Shown piece after piece: positions 43,601-52,688 of a stretch of 64,000 nucleotides of DNA (position 1 is its first letter; each line of letters opens with the position of its first letter). The stretch is from DVEG01 sp964405435 (lineage in GTDB: Bacteria; Cyanobacteriota; Cyanobacteriia; Cyanobacteriales; Oscillatoriaceae), in NCBI GenBank assembly GCA_964405435.1, contig CAYOOD010000013.1:47684-111683 (forward strand). Reading direction: 5' to 3'. The notes beneath the pieces were generated by a model. That model saw nothing but the letters and a program-made list of their open reading frames with translations. It was not told the origin of the DNA and did no database searches. The position numbers and the translations under genes were made by a program.

Positions 43601-44136
43601 TCACTTGTACAGGGCCGCACTTTGGCAGGGAACATGGCATCCCCGGAAAAAACCCTCTATTCGCCTGCGAAGTTTGCCAGAGAATTGGCCGCGAGCTTGT
43701 GAGCGGGTTGTTGCTGTTGGCGTCAAAGACCGCGATCGCCGAATACCGAAAAACCCAATTCCCACCAGATTACCCGTCGCGATCGCCAGTTCGGGTACGG
43801 TTGCGCTGGCGAGAAAAACAGTGTAGTCTACTGTCGGTTGCGTTGCCGCTACAGGCGTCGGTGCCCAGCCCGATAGAATCCCTTCACCTCCCAGTCCCGT
43901 CGGCTCCCCAATCGCGTTTCCTTCTATATCTATGACAGGTCAGCGTCACTGATGCGGGCAATCTGACCTGATATCTGGGTGACGCCTGCGCCTACAGGGC
44001 TGGCTGCGCTCAGAGTCTCCCCCGCATCCTTGATTTCAGTGAAGGTAATGTTAGCTGCTCGTGCCCAGTTCACTGCTCCTAGGGCAATCAGAGCGGTTCC
44101 AAGCACAGTTAGAGAGCAAGTCTTCAAAGTCCCCAC
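43601..44136 (-). pseudogene. Decayed PPC-like/PEP-CTERM exoprotein gene
   Basis: An intact frame (44136 to 43930) encodes a signal peptide (LTVLGTALIALGAVNWARA) followed by DAGETLSAASPV and ISGQIARISDADL, the start of a pre-peptidase-like domain. It then stops. The next frame over continues without a start (IDIEGNAIGEPTGLGGEGIL, then SGWAPTPVAATQPTVDYTVFL) and ends in a degenerate sorting signal, TVPELAIATGNLVGIGFFG, followed by basic IRRSRS, open to a stop at 43601. The two halves fit one ancestral protein, with the middle deleted, a frameshift at about 43935 and the PEP motif mutated to PEL. Confidence 0.7.
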
Positions 44137-44608
44137 ATAGACCTTTGGATGGAAATGCGTGAGTTTTAACTCCAGATAATTGCCTCCTGTTCTTAAAATC
44201 TCATATTTTCTCTTATTAAAATTCTCGCTTTATTGGCAAGCTATCGTCATTGTTGAAATTACCCAACTCTTTCGGCAGTGCTTGCGTTTCAGGATTGGCA
44301 ATCCTCCGGGTTATTACTGATATTTCCCATTGCCAACGCGATCGCGTTTTCGATCGCCCTAATCCTGGGGCCTAGCTCAAACCGTTTGAGACGGCGATCG
44401 CGTCGGAATGCCCTAGGAAACCCTTACATCTCCTGGGGAGTAATTTATTAAAGTTTCCGTAAATATTCTGTAAATTTTTAGTAAAGACTTGCAAAAGCTT
44501 CTCGATCGCGCTGCCCGCCGTTCCGGGGAAGCCATGCGTATTTAAACATACAGGCGATCGCTCCAATCGTACTTCCCCTTCATCCGCTAGAATCTTCGCT
44601 CTTCCTTC
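44137..44608. other. Intergenic region without a gene
   Basis: AT-rich around 44180-44240. A 64-codon minus-strand frame at 44372-44566 has no ribosome-binding site and no recognisable sequence. Confidence 0.45.
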
Positions 44609-45556
44609 CTAGCTGTTTTTGAAAATTGCTGCTTCCAGACGAGCCGCCAAATCGATGATATCGTCCAGGCGAGCAATCGGATCGATCCATTCGCGAGGAA
44701 TGCTCTCAAATCCCCAATAAATCCCCGCTAAACCGCCCGTCACGGCTGCCGTGGTATCGGTATCTTCGCCCAAATTGACGGCTTTTAGCACGGCGTCAGC
44801 ATAAGACGAGGCATTTAAAAAACACCACAGGGAAGCCTCTAGGGTATGAATCACATAGCCACTCGACTCTATTTCATCAACTTCTAAAGTATATAATTTG
44901 CTATTTAATACAGTTTCAAAGTGCGACAATTCAGGGAGATAATCAGGGTGAGAATAAATTTTTGCTATATTTTTTATGCCCTGAGTATAGGCAGATATGG
45001 GAGATTTTCCTTGCAATAAATTAACGGCAATGCTGATATAAATGCCGCAGGTCATTTGCGATCGTAAGTGGGCGTGAGTCAGGCAAGAAACTTGATGAGT
45101 CCGCTCGATTAATTCGGGGAAGTCGAGGGTTTGGTGATAGTAGGCGATCGGCAGAATTCGCATCAGAGAGCCGTTGCCATTACTTGACTCGCTCCTGCCG
45201 CCTGCTTGCAGCGGCGGCACGCCCCGTTCTAGCTTCAAAATCGCTTCGCGAGTTGCATTGCCAATGTCGAAAACATAACCGTGCGGCGTCCAGTAATTTT
45301 CCCCATACCAGCGACAGAAAGATCGGGCGATCGCTTCCAGAGAAAACCCCGCACACATCGACTCTGCCAAACAAAACATCAGCGAACTGTCGTCAGACCA
45401 AGTGCCGGGGGGCTGGTTGTAAGTTCCGTAGCCCGTCATCCCCGTTACGGGCGATCGCTCTGTTGCGGCGCGACTGGTGAATTCTACCGGCACGCCCAGC
45501 GCATCCCCCACGCACGCGCCCACCAAACCGGACAATACTTTTGAATTTAATTGCAT
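44609..45556 (-). CDS. ADP-ribosylglycohydrolase-family protein
   Basis: The protein of 315 residues starts MQLNSKVLSGLVGACVGDAL. It has the paired metal-binding motifs of the DraG/ARH family: GTWSDDSSLMFCLAES near residue 49, NGNGSLMRILPIA near 122 and LGEDTDTTAAVTGGLAGIYWG near 264. These enzymes remove ADP-ribose from proteins, nucleic acids or small molecules using two magnesium ions. The start at 45556 is chosen because the conserved fold begins there; the frame stays open for 79 codons further upstream, but that part does not resemble the family. No ADP-ribosyltransferase gene is adjacent. Confidence 0.9.
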   Translation of the reverse strand: MQLNSKVLSGLVGACVGDALGVPVEFTSRAATERSPVTGMTGYGTYNQPPGTWSDDSSLMFCLAESMCAGFSLEAIARSFCRWYGENYWTPHGYVFDIGNATREAILKLERGVPPLQAGGRSESSNGNGSLMRILPIAYYHQTLDFPELIERTHQVSCLTHAHLRSQMTCGIYISIAVNLLQGKSPISAYTQGIKNIAKIYSHPDYLPELSHFETVLNSKLYTLEVDEIESSGYVIHTLEASLWCFLNASSYADAVLKAVNLGEDTDTTAAVTGGLAGIYWGFESIPREWIDPIARLDDIIDLAARLEAAIFKNS

Positions 45557-46451
45557 GGTTCTCTTTTCCTCAATATCAACGGCGATTTCTCTGACGGCAA
45601 CCGCAACGCCGCCAGAATCTGCGCTGTAATCCTTGCGATTTATTCTCCAAATGCAGAGCCCTCCAGCTTGTGACTGAAGGGCTGTTTCAATTCTTGCTGT
45701 TGGGCCATCATCTTCAAGATTTAAAAAACACAGCGGCAGGTGCCCTTGATGGCCATTGTAGAAGAAAACTCTGTAGAATGCACCCTGATGCACCTCTCCG
45801 AAGTCGGAGAGATTTTGTCTATTCGTAGATACCGAAGTATCCTTCCGTTATTAATACACAGCCTGTCGGAGAAGCGGAAGAGGGCAGAGTCCCCCAAGGA
45901 GTGAAACCCTTTATTGAGGGCAGAGGTGAGGGGAGAGACACCCCGCGAGCTCGCGCAAGCAAGCCAGTATCAGGTCGGCGATCGCGCCGTTCAATCAGCC
46001 TATCCCTGCAGCGATCGCGCTTTTTAGCGGCTTTTGCGGCAACCTTCACCCTTGCTTCTCAACGAGTATTGAGACGATCGCCTCAAGGGAGCGCTCCCCG
46101 CTTCCGGGCTGCGACACCGGCGGGGGTTGCGCAAGCCGAGCGCCCACCCGATCCCGCTTCGTGGCGTGACGCTTGCCCTTTCTCGGAAGGCTGCCTCCCC
46201 ATCCGGCAAGCAAAGAAAAAACCCGACGCGCTTTCTCGCGCGCTTTACAACCGCAGAGGAACGTTCGCGCTAAACTGAAAGACAACCTTGTGGCGCGGGC
46301 ATTGTGCCTGTAAGCTGACTGCTTTCCTTGAGGGCAGCAATCGACGAGCGTGTCGGTCGAGCCTTGCAAGTAATTTTCATGCCACCCTTGAAAATGCCTG
46401 TAGGGGCTCTCTGTGTGGCGCGCTATTTTTTATCTATTCAGGAGACTGGTG
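45557..46451. other. Intergenic region, possible gene remnants
   Basis: The minus-strand frame from 45793 runs into the ADP-ribosylglycohydrolase start but has no motif or ribosome-binding site; it may be remnant sequence. Frames at 45901-46278 and 46046-46369 are Arg-rich chance frames on opposite strands. The promoter of the caspase-fold gene should lie near 46300-46430. Confidence 0.45.
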
Positions 46452-48320
46452 ATGAAAAATCACGCCTGCATCATAATCGGAATTGATGAATATGATTTCT
46501 TGAAGGCTTTAAGTTATGCAAAACAAGATGCACAGGCGCTGGAGAATTTTCTGCTAGAGCAAGCAGGATTCGCGCCCGATCGCTGTTGGCTGCTGACAGC
46601 CACCTCACCGCCAGTAGACAGCCACCCCACCTATCCGAATCGGCAAAATATTCTGGAAAGGATAGAGGATCTCTGCCGCCATCGGCTGCATTCAGGGGAC
46701 GTGCTGTGGTTGTTTTTCAGGGGCTGGGGGCAAGAGTGGCAGGGAGAAGACTATTTAATGCCGATTGAAGGAAAGCCTGACGACATCCCCGGCACTGGCA
46801 TTTCGGTTCGGTCGCTCTTGGACATCCTCAAGTCGTCCCCTGCCGAAACCGTGGTGGTATTGCTAGACGTGAATCGCGCTTTGGCTGACAGCGCTGGGGA
46901 GGGAATCGGGAGCAATACCGTCAAATTAGCTGCCGAGATGGAAATTCCGACGCTGCTGTCGCTTCAATCCCATCAAGTGTCCTCCAATCTAGAAAGGCTG
47001 CAAAATGGATTGTTTGCAACGGCTCTCTTAGAAGGGCTGCGCCTGCATCGCTGCCAGACGCTGGCAAGTCTCGAAGCATTTTTGAGCGATCGCCTGCCTT
47101 CGTTGTGCGCAGAATACGACTGCCCCCCCATAGAGCTGCGCGTCGCATTCAACCCGCCAGAAAAACGCCACCTAGAGATTTTGCCGGAAATCGGCGAGAC
47201 TTCCAGCAATCAATGGGCAAACAGCGCCGTACCCATCAGCCTAACCGCCGAGCGATTGACTGTCGCGCCATCCGAAATAGAGCGAGAATTGGCAGCAGCT
47301 TTCGCCCCGGCTGCTTCGGAAACAACGGACTTGGCATCTCCAGTACAGCCGCCTGTCGCAGCTTTTACTAACGGGAAAGTTCCTTCCGAGAACCCCGCTC
47401 CCTCCTCGGAGGAGCGATCCGATTCTAATGGAACCGCCGCCAACTTACCCGCAGCTCCCTCTACCCCAACTGCTTCTGAACGTCGCTCGTTCGGGATTGG
47501 TTCGCTGGTGATGGGTTCGCTGTGGGCTGGATTAGCAGCAGTATTGGTGCTGGCTGGTTGGATAGCGCTCAATCCTTGGAAATTCGAGTCGCAACAGTCC
47601 GATAAAAAACCCGCCAGTCAAGCCCCGGTTGCGTCCAAACCCGTGCAGCCTTCTCAAGCTGAAAAGCCAGTTGCACCGCCTGCCAAACCGGCTGCCAGCG
47701 ACAAGAACAATCAGCCGAAGGCGGCTAGCCCTTCGCCTGCAGTTGCGATCGCACCCGTGCAGCCGTCAGAACCCAGTTACGAGCGAGTGATTTCAGACAT
47801 TTCTCGCGCTCGGAAAATTCCCCAAGGCGATCCCGCTTATGCAGGGGCGCAGGAAAATATCAACCGTTGGGCGGCGGTGCTTCTGGAAATTGCCATCGGG
47901 AGAGCCAAACAAGGAAAATATCAGCAGGCGATCGCCGCTGCCAAGCAGGTTCCCCCAGAGCGCGGAGAGATTAGCGATCGGGCGCGGGAACTCACGAGCG
48001 TCTGGCAGCAACAATATCAGTTGCAACAAGTCAATTACAAGCGGCTGCAGGAGGCTAAAAAATTGATAAGACCGCGAGTCGCGTCTTCTTACAATAAGGC
48101 GATCGCCGCCGCCCGCCAAATCAAGGCAGGCGAGCCGCAATACCAGCCAGCTCAAAAGCTGATTGAAGCCTGGAGCGAGGAGATTTTGAAGATTGCCCGC
48201 AACCGCCGCGCGCGCGGACGCATTCGCGGTGCCATCCTCGCAGCGACTCTCGTTCCTGAAGGCACCCAAGCTTATCCAGCCGCTCAAAAAGCCCTCGAAC
48301 AGTGGCAGCGCAAGCGGTAA
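46452..48320 (+). CDS. Membrane-anchored caspase-fold (C14-type) pseudo-protease with C-terminal repeats
   Basis: The protein of 622 residues starts at ATG 46452, with AGGAG seven bases upstream. Residues 1-230 have the caspase p20-like fold: ACIIIGIDEYDFLKALSYAK, ALENFLLEQAGF and GEDYLMP. The catalytic His motif, normally FSGHG, reads FFRGWG (Trp92), and the catalytic Cys motif, normally LLDCCHSG, reads LLDVNRA (Val140), so no Cys/His dyad exists. A Pro/Ala/Ser linker leads to one membrane span (about 350-372, LWAGLAAVLVLAGWIAL) and another Pro/Ala linker. From about 440 three repeats of a cyanobacterial helical unit follow (RAKQGKYQQAIAAAKQVPPE and the like). It looks like a non-proteolytic pseudo-orthocaspase scaffold. 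Confidence 0.8.
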   Translation: MKNHACIIIGIDEYDFLKALSYAKQDAQALENFLLEQAGFAPDRCWLLTATSPPVDSHPTYPNRQNILERIEDLCRHRLHSGDVLWLFFRGWGQEWQGEDYLMPIEGKPDDIPGTGISVRSLLDILKSSPAETVVVLLDVNRALADSAGEGIGSNTVKLAAEMEIPTLLSLQSHQVSSNLERLQNGLFATALLEGLRLHRCQTLASLEAFLSDRLPSLCAEYDCPPIELRVAFNPPEKRHLEILPEIGETSSNQWANSAVPISLTAERLTVAPSEIERELAAAFAPAASETTDLASPVQPPVAAFTNGKVPSENPAPSSEERSDSNGTAANLPAAPSTPTASERRSFGIGSLVMGSLWAGLAAVLVLAGWIALNPWKFESQQSDKKPASQAPVASKPVQPSQAEKPVAPPAKPAASDKNNQPKAASPSPAVAIAPVQPSEPSYERVISDISRARKIPQGDPAYAGAQENINRWAAVLLEIAIGRAKQGKYQQAIAAAKQVPPERGEISDRARELTSVWQQQYQLQQVNYKRLQEAKKLIRPRVASSYNKAIAAARQIKAGEPQYQPAQKLIEAWSEEILKIARNRRARGRIRGAILAATLVPEGTQAYPAAQKALEQWQRKR

Positions 48321-48430
48321 CAAAAGCCTCAACTCGTAAATCAGGAAAGCGGCAAGTCATTCAGACGCCGCCCCGCTTTCCCTCCCTGACTCTCCCGTAG
48401 TTGTCAGGGGTATCTAGCGGCGAATTTTTG

Positions 48431-48859
48431 ATGAAATTGCTCCGACTGCTACTTCCAATTTTGTTTGTGACTTTTCCGGCGATCGCGTTGGCGAGAAAAG
48501 AGCCGCCGTTAAACAACTGGCTGGAAATCACCCAGTCGCCTCGGGGCGATCGCTTTCTCGTCGATCTCAATTCCCTCAGCCCTAACACAAAAGGGAAAAA
48601 CCGCAAGATCAATTTTCAGGTGCAGGTGCAGTATAAAGTCCCGGCTCAAGATGGCACCACCAAAGCGATCGCCATTTTTAGGGCGGACTGCCTCAACGAA
48701 GAACTCACCCGCCTGCAAAGCACCCGCTACAATCGCTCGAATCAAATCTTGGACACCGATGAAAAAAACGTGACTTTGCCAGTCGAACCTGACTCGATGT
48801 GGGAGGCGCTCTACAATTACGGCTGCAAGCACCTCCCTCAAGAGAACGCCAATCGATAA
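48431..48859 (+). CDS. Secreted small protein, surface-adhesin-E-like
   Basis: The protein of 142 residues has a signal peptide (LLRLLLPILFVTFPAIALA). The mature domain begins NNWLEITQSPRGDRFLVDL, continues with INFQVQVQYKVPA and has two cysteines (in FRADCLNEE and YNYGCKHLP) that may form a disulfide. The pattern W-x2-I-x5-GD-x3-VDL resembles the surface-adhesin E domain found in many small exported proteins, though this is not certain. It follows the caspase-fold gene by 110 bases on the same strand. Confidence 0.65.
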   Translation: MKLLRLLLPILFVTFPAIALARKEPPLNNWLEITQSPRGDRFLVDLNSLSPNTKGKNRKINFQVQVQYKVPAQDGTTKAIAIFRADCLNEELTRLQSTRYNRSNQILDTDEKNVTLPVEPDSMWEALYNYGCKHLPQENANR

Positions 48860-48921
48860 AAGTCCGAAAAATAATCGGGCAGGCACTGCCCGCCCGATCT
48901 ATTCTTTTGCAAGCGCGGTGG

Positions 48922-49506
48922 CTAGCGCCGTCTCCGCTGCCGCCCTTCCGCAGAGCTGGCAATTTCCCGGCGCAGCTCCCGCAGCGTCATCCCGTCGGCT
49001 AACTGCCGTTTCCAGGTTCTCACGCCATTGCGATCGGCATCTCGACCGAGAACTTCTCGATAAACGCGGTTGATCGCATCTTCTGCTTCTCGACTTTCAG
49101 CAACTTTTCGGCGCACGTCGCGCAGCGAAGAACCATTCGCTAACTGATCTGTCCAAGTCCCCAAACCCCTGTAATCGGCTTCCCGCCCCAGCACTTCTGC
49201 ATAAATTTCTCTGATTTTGTCCTCGGCTTCGGGGCTGCGAGCGATCTCCTCGCGAATGTCCCTGAGAGAGGAACCCCTTTCTAGCTGTCTCGACCACGTT
49301 CTCAGTCCGCGATAATCCGCATCGCGATCGAGAACTTCTCGATAAATTCGGTTGATCGCCTCCATATTTCTTTGCTCGTCCCGATTTTGGGAAATCAGCA
49401 TCCCCACGCCGAGCGATCGCCCTTGAAATTCCCCAGCCGCTCTGACTGGTATAGCATAACTCGCGGTTAAAATCAATGCCGCAGTTGCGAGTAATTTTAC
49501 GTTCAT
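48922..49506 (-). CDS. Secreted protein with three DUF4214 repeats
   Basis: The 194-residue protein has a signal peptide (LLATAALILTASYAIPVRA). Three repeats of about 47 residues follow, each with the DUF4214 pattern: INRIYREVLDRDADYRGLRT, IREIYAEVLGREADYRGLGT and INRVYREVLGRDADRNGVRT, then a W-x-RQL helix and LR-x-(I/V)-(R) helix. DUF4214 resembles the fold of phycobilisome linker domains and occurs in secreted proteins, sometimes linked to S-layers. The C-terminus is basic (EGRQRRRR). A role in the periplasm or outside the cell is inferred from the signal peptide. Confidence 0.88.
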   Translation of the reverse strand: MNVKLLATAALILTASYAIPVRAAGEFQGRSLGVGMLISQNRDEQRNMEAINRIYREVLDRDADYRGLRTWSRQLERGSSLRDIREEIARSPEAEDKIREIYAEVLGREADYRGLGTWTDQLANGSSLRDVRRKVAESREAEDAINRVYREVLGRDADRNGVRTWKRQLADGMTLRELRREIASSAEGRQRRRR

Positions 49507-49903
49507 TTTGCCTGCCTCCCTCTATTTTCTTCAACAGTAAGTCGCTGCTAAAAAATTTTTATTAACATTTAACAAGCGCTTGAACTCTTGCATTTGCCTC
49601 CCCCGTCAAGCGGGGCAACAATTGCCTGCAAATCTTCGCTATAGCTTGAGGATTTTCTGAATTCTAGTATAGCGCCTATCCCCTAAGATGACCTCCGATC
49701 GCCTTCATCAGTTCCCGCTTTTATGTAATCGAGTTTTTGTTTGAATAAACCTTGAATCCTCGCGGGCGCGTTTTGGGAAGCTACCTCAAGAGGCAGCATT
49801 CAACATTAACTGATTCTTGCCCTAGCGAGTCTGTGGAGAGGAGGAAGGCGATCGCCCTTGAAAAATATAGGCTGAGTTATCAACCGCAAACAGCGCGATC
49901 GCC
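49507..49903. other. Intergenic region without a gene
   Basis: About 400 bases, AT-rich near 49545-49580. No frame or RNA structure is supported. It should hold the promoter of the DUF4214 gene. Confidence 0.4.
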
Positions 49904-51991
49904 CTAACCGCTGTACTGCACTCGGTAAATGCGGCCATTGGCATCGTCAGTAAAGAGCAGGCTCCCATCTGGCTGAACTGCCAACCCCGCCGGACGTCCC
50001 CAGGTCGTGGGGCCGGCAGGATCGGTCAGGAAACCGGTCAGGAAATCTTGATAATCGCCCCGGGCATTCCCCGCCGCATCGAAGGGAGCGAAAACCAACT
50101 TGTAGCCAGTTCCCTCGTCGCGGTTCCAGCTCCCGTGAAACGCCACAAACGCCCCATTCCGGTACTCCTGCGGGAATGCCTGCCCGTCGTAAAACGCCAG
50201 TCCCAGCGGCGCAGAATGAGCCTGGAAGAGGACGTCAGGGGTTTGAGTGGCCGCAGCCAAATCCGGGCGCTGGCTCTGTCCATTTTCCGTCCGGCGCGGA
50301 TCGAGCAAGTCAGGACGCATGTAAGCATAAGGCCACCCGAAGAAATCCCCCCCACTCAACCCGGTCAAATAATCCGGCACCAAGTCATCTCCGAGCCCGT
50401 CCCGTTCGTTCACCGTCGTGTAGAGCTGTCCCGATATCGGGTTGAAGTCCAGCCCCACCGGGTTGCGCAGCCCAGAGGCAAACGTCTGCTGCTCGGAACC
50501 GTCCAAATTCATCACCTGCACCGAGGCGCGCGGCAGGGGTTCCTCCTCGACATTAGAAGCCGAACCGATGGAAACGTAGAGTTTCTGGGCATCTGGAGAC
50601 ACGACTACCGTGCGCGTCGAGTGCCCGCCCGTCGGCAATTCCGCAATAATTTCTCCAGTGCCGGCGAGTTGTTCTTGACCGGCGGTGTAGGGGAAGCGCA
50701 GCACCTCGCCCGTGTTGCCAACGAAGAAATAGCCGCCGCCGAAAGCCATGCCGAAGGGCTGAGACAGGCCATTTTCTGGCCCAGCGAAAACTTTTGTTAC
50801 ATCGGCTGCGCCGTTGCCGTCCGTGTCGCGCAGCAGCAGAATTTGATTTTGCCGCGTTTCTGCCAGCAGCACGTCGCCGGTGGGGGTGACGCTCAGCCAG
50901 CGGGGTAAATCGAACCCTTCGGCAAAGAGGTTGACTGAGAAGCCGAGGGGTACGTTCAGAACCGGGTTTTCCGGCACTGGCACGACTTGAGAGCCTTTCG
51001 AGGCGCTGGGAGTGGCGAAAGGTGCCGGCAAGTCGTCTGGGGTGATGCGGGTTTGTAGGGGCGCGATCGCCTGTGTGGGGATGGGGTTGGCGATCGCCAC
51101 TTCTTCTGGTGGCGGCGGCGGTGGCGGCGGTGTCACGGGCGCGCTGGGTTCCGGCGGGGTTTCGCCCACAGATCCGCTGCCGGGATTTTCCCCTGATACG
51201 GGAGGTGGCGGCGGCGCGGGATTTTCTGGAATGGGTGGCGGCGAGGGGTTGGCGCTGGTTGGCGGTTCTGGAGGGACGGGGTTGGAGTCAGCGCCGGGAG
51301 TGGGAGCGATCGCCCCCGGATCGAGCGGTGGAGCGGTGCCCGTTTCCGGGTTGGGGGGAGCGGCGATCGCGTGCCCCGGGCGTCCCTCTGCCAGCCCGTG
51401 CAGCAGGAAGTGGCGCAACGCCCCGAGGCGATCGAACCCCGCTGCGATCAAGTCGGAATTGCTGGCGAGGTAATATCCCACATCGAACGACGCCGAGGCG
51501 GCGCGTCCCTCTGCTACCCCATTGCGGAGGAAATGTTCGTACAATTGCTGATTATCTAACCCGGCTGCCGTCAAGTCTGGATAGGCGGCGCGGTAGAAAT
51601 TGACATCAAACAGCCGGGAAAAACTGCGTCCTTCTGCTAACCCGTAAGCTTCCAGGTGCCCCAATAATTGGTCGCGGTTCATGTTGGCGAGGTCAGCATT
51701 GTTGGAGCGATAGACGTTCAGGTCGATAAACGGGGAAAAATCCCGTTCTTCTGAGAAGCCGTAAGTTTGCAGGTGTTCTAACAGTTGTCGGTGGGTGAAG
51801 GTTGTGAGATCGGCATTTCTCAACCGATAGAATTCCAGGTCAACCATCGGGGAGAACGCCCGCCCCTCGTCCAGACCAAAAGTTTGTAAATGTTGCAATA
51901 GCTGCGGGTTGTTGAGGTTCGCTATGTCGGCATTGCTCGAACGATAGAAGTCGAGGTCAACAAATAGCGAAGATTGCAGGTCTAAAACCAT
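49904..51991 (-). CDS. PQQ/sorbosone dehydrogenase-like protein with N-terminal repeats
   Basis: The 695-residue protein has three parts. Residues 1-205 hold five repeats of about 40 residues with F-x-D-x2-FYR-x3-AD and HL-x-TFGLDEGR, like those of the subtilase at 8784-10715. About 205-330 is a Pro-rich linker. About 335-695 is a beta-propeller of the sorbosone dehydrogenase type: GFSVNLFAEGFDLPRWLSV, PFGMAFGGGYFFVGNTGEV, RNPVGLDFNPISGQLYTTVN and ERDGLGDDLVPDY. No signal peptide is seen; the N-terminal repeats may be its export or anchoring part. A lipoprotein version of the same propeller is encoded at 54267-55625, with only the pentapeptide gene between. Confidence 0.88.
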   Translation of the reverse strand: MVLDLQSSLFVDLDFYRSSNADIANLNNPQLLQHLQTFGLDEGRAFSPMVDLEFYRLRNADLTTFTHRQLLEHLQTYGFSEERDFSPFIDLNVYRSNNADLANMNRDQLLGHLEAYGLAEGRSFSRLFDVNFYRAAYPDLTAAGLDNQQLYEHFLRNGVAEGRAASASFDVGYYLASNSDLIAAGFDRLGALRHFLLHGLAEGRPGHAIAAPPNPETGTAPPLDPGAIAPTPGADSNPVPPEPPTSANPSPPPIPENPAPPPPPVSGENPGSGSVGETPPEPSAPVTPPPPPPPPEEVAIANPIPTQAIAPLQTRITPDDLPAPFATPSASKGSQVVPVPENPVLNVPLGFSVNLFAEGFDLPRWLSVTPTGDVLLAETRQNQILLLRDTDGNGAADVTKVFAGPENGLSQPFGMAFGGGYFFVGNTGEVLRFPYTAGQEQLAGTGEIIAELPTGGHSTRTVVVSPDAQKLYVSIGSASNVEEEPLPRASVQVMNLDGSEQQTFASGLRNPVGLDFNPISGQLYTTVNERDGLGDDLVPDYLTGLSGGDFFGWPYAYMRPDLLDPRRTENGQSQRPDLAAATQTPDVLFQAHSAPLGLAFYDGQAFPQEYRNGAFVAFHGSWNRDEGTGYKLVFAPFDAAGNARGDYQDFLTGFLTDPAGPTTWGRPAGLAVQPDGSLLFTDDANGRIYRVQYSG

Positions 51992-52688
51992 GATGGCACC
52001 TCCCCTGAGACCTGCTTTTAGTGTAGCGCTCCCTGTGGAAATCCGGCTCGGTCTGCTGTCAGACGATCGCGATTCTCGCTCAAATCCCGCACATTTCTCC
52101 CCCAGCTACTTATAATTCATCTAAAATTACGGAAATTCCCCACTGGATGCGGCGAATTCAGGGAGGGTTTTACAACTTTCGCCCGTCGAAGTCTCGGAAA
52201 AGTTATTAAAGACTGGCAGGGGGAAAACTTTGAGTGAATTTCACAAAAAATAGTAGGTGAATGTTCTGCACGATCGCGATCGCGCCTGTCGTGTTGGCAA
52301 GGCGATCGATCCTGCAACCGCTTCCACCGGGCGATCGGGCTTTTGGCCACGGTAACAGCCCCGATTGCGCGGAGCGAACCGCACGCCAGCAAGAAAAAGC
52401 GGCTCCAAACCACGCGCTCTTTGCTATAATGGCATTTTTGCGCGTGAAGCTCGATCGCGAAAGCGTCAGCGAATTGCCATCAGGGTCTTATTTTTCTGCA
52501 CAGCCCAGATCCGGTTAAATCCGATTAAAGTAGTAGAGACGGGCAAGCCAGTGTCAAAATTTGCACTGCTCGATAACAAAACCTCACTTTAGGCAGTAAG
52601 TGCTTATTGAATTACCGTCGCTATTTTCATCAATATCGAGAAAGATTTTTGAAATTCGATCGCGCCATCCTTTAAGAGTTAGGTATAG
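51992..52688. other. Divergent region between dehydrogenase-like and pentapeptide genes
   Basis: No gene is supported. A TATAAT hexamer at 52425-52430 could serve the pentapeptide gene with a leader of about 250 bases, but no good -35 box precedes it. Confidence 0.45.

Noticed and set aside
45557..45793. N-terminal extension of the ADP-ribosylglycohydrolase
   Set aside because: The 79 extra codons do not resemble the family, and the conserved fold starts at 45556.
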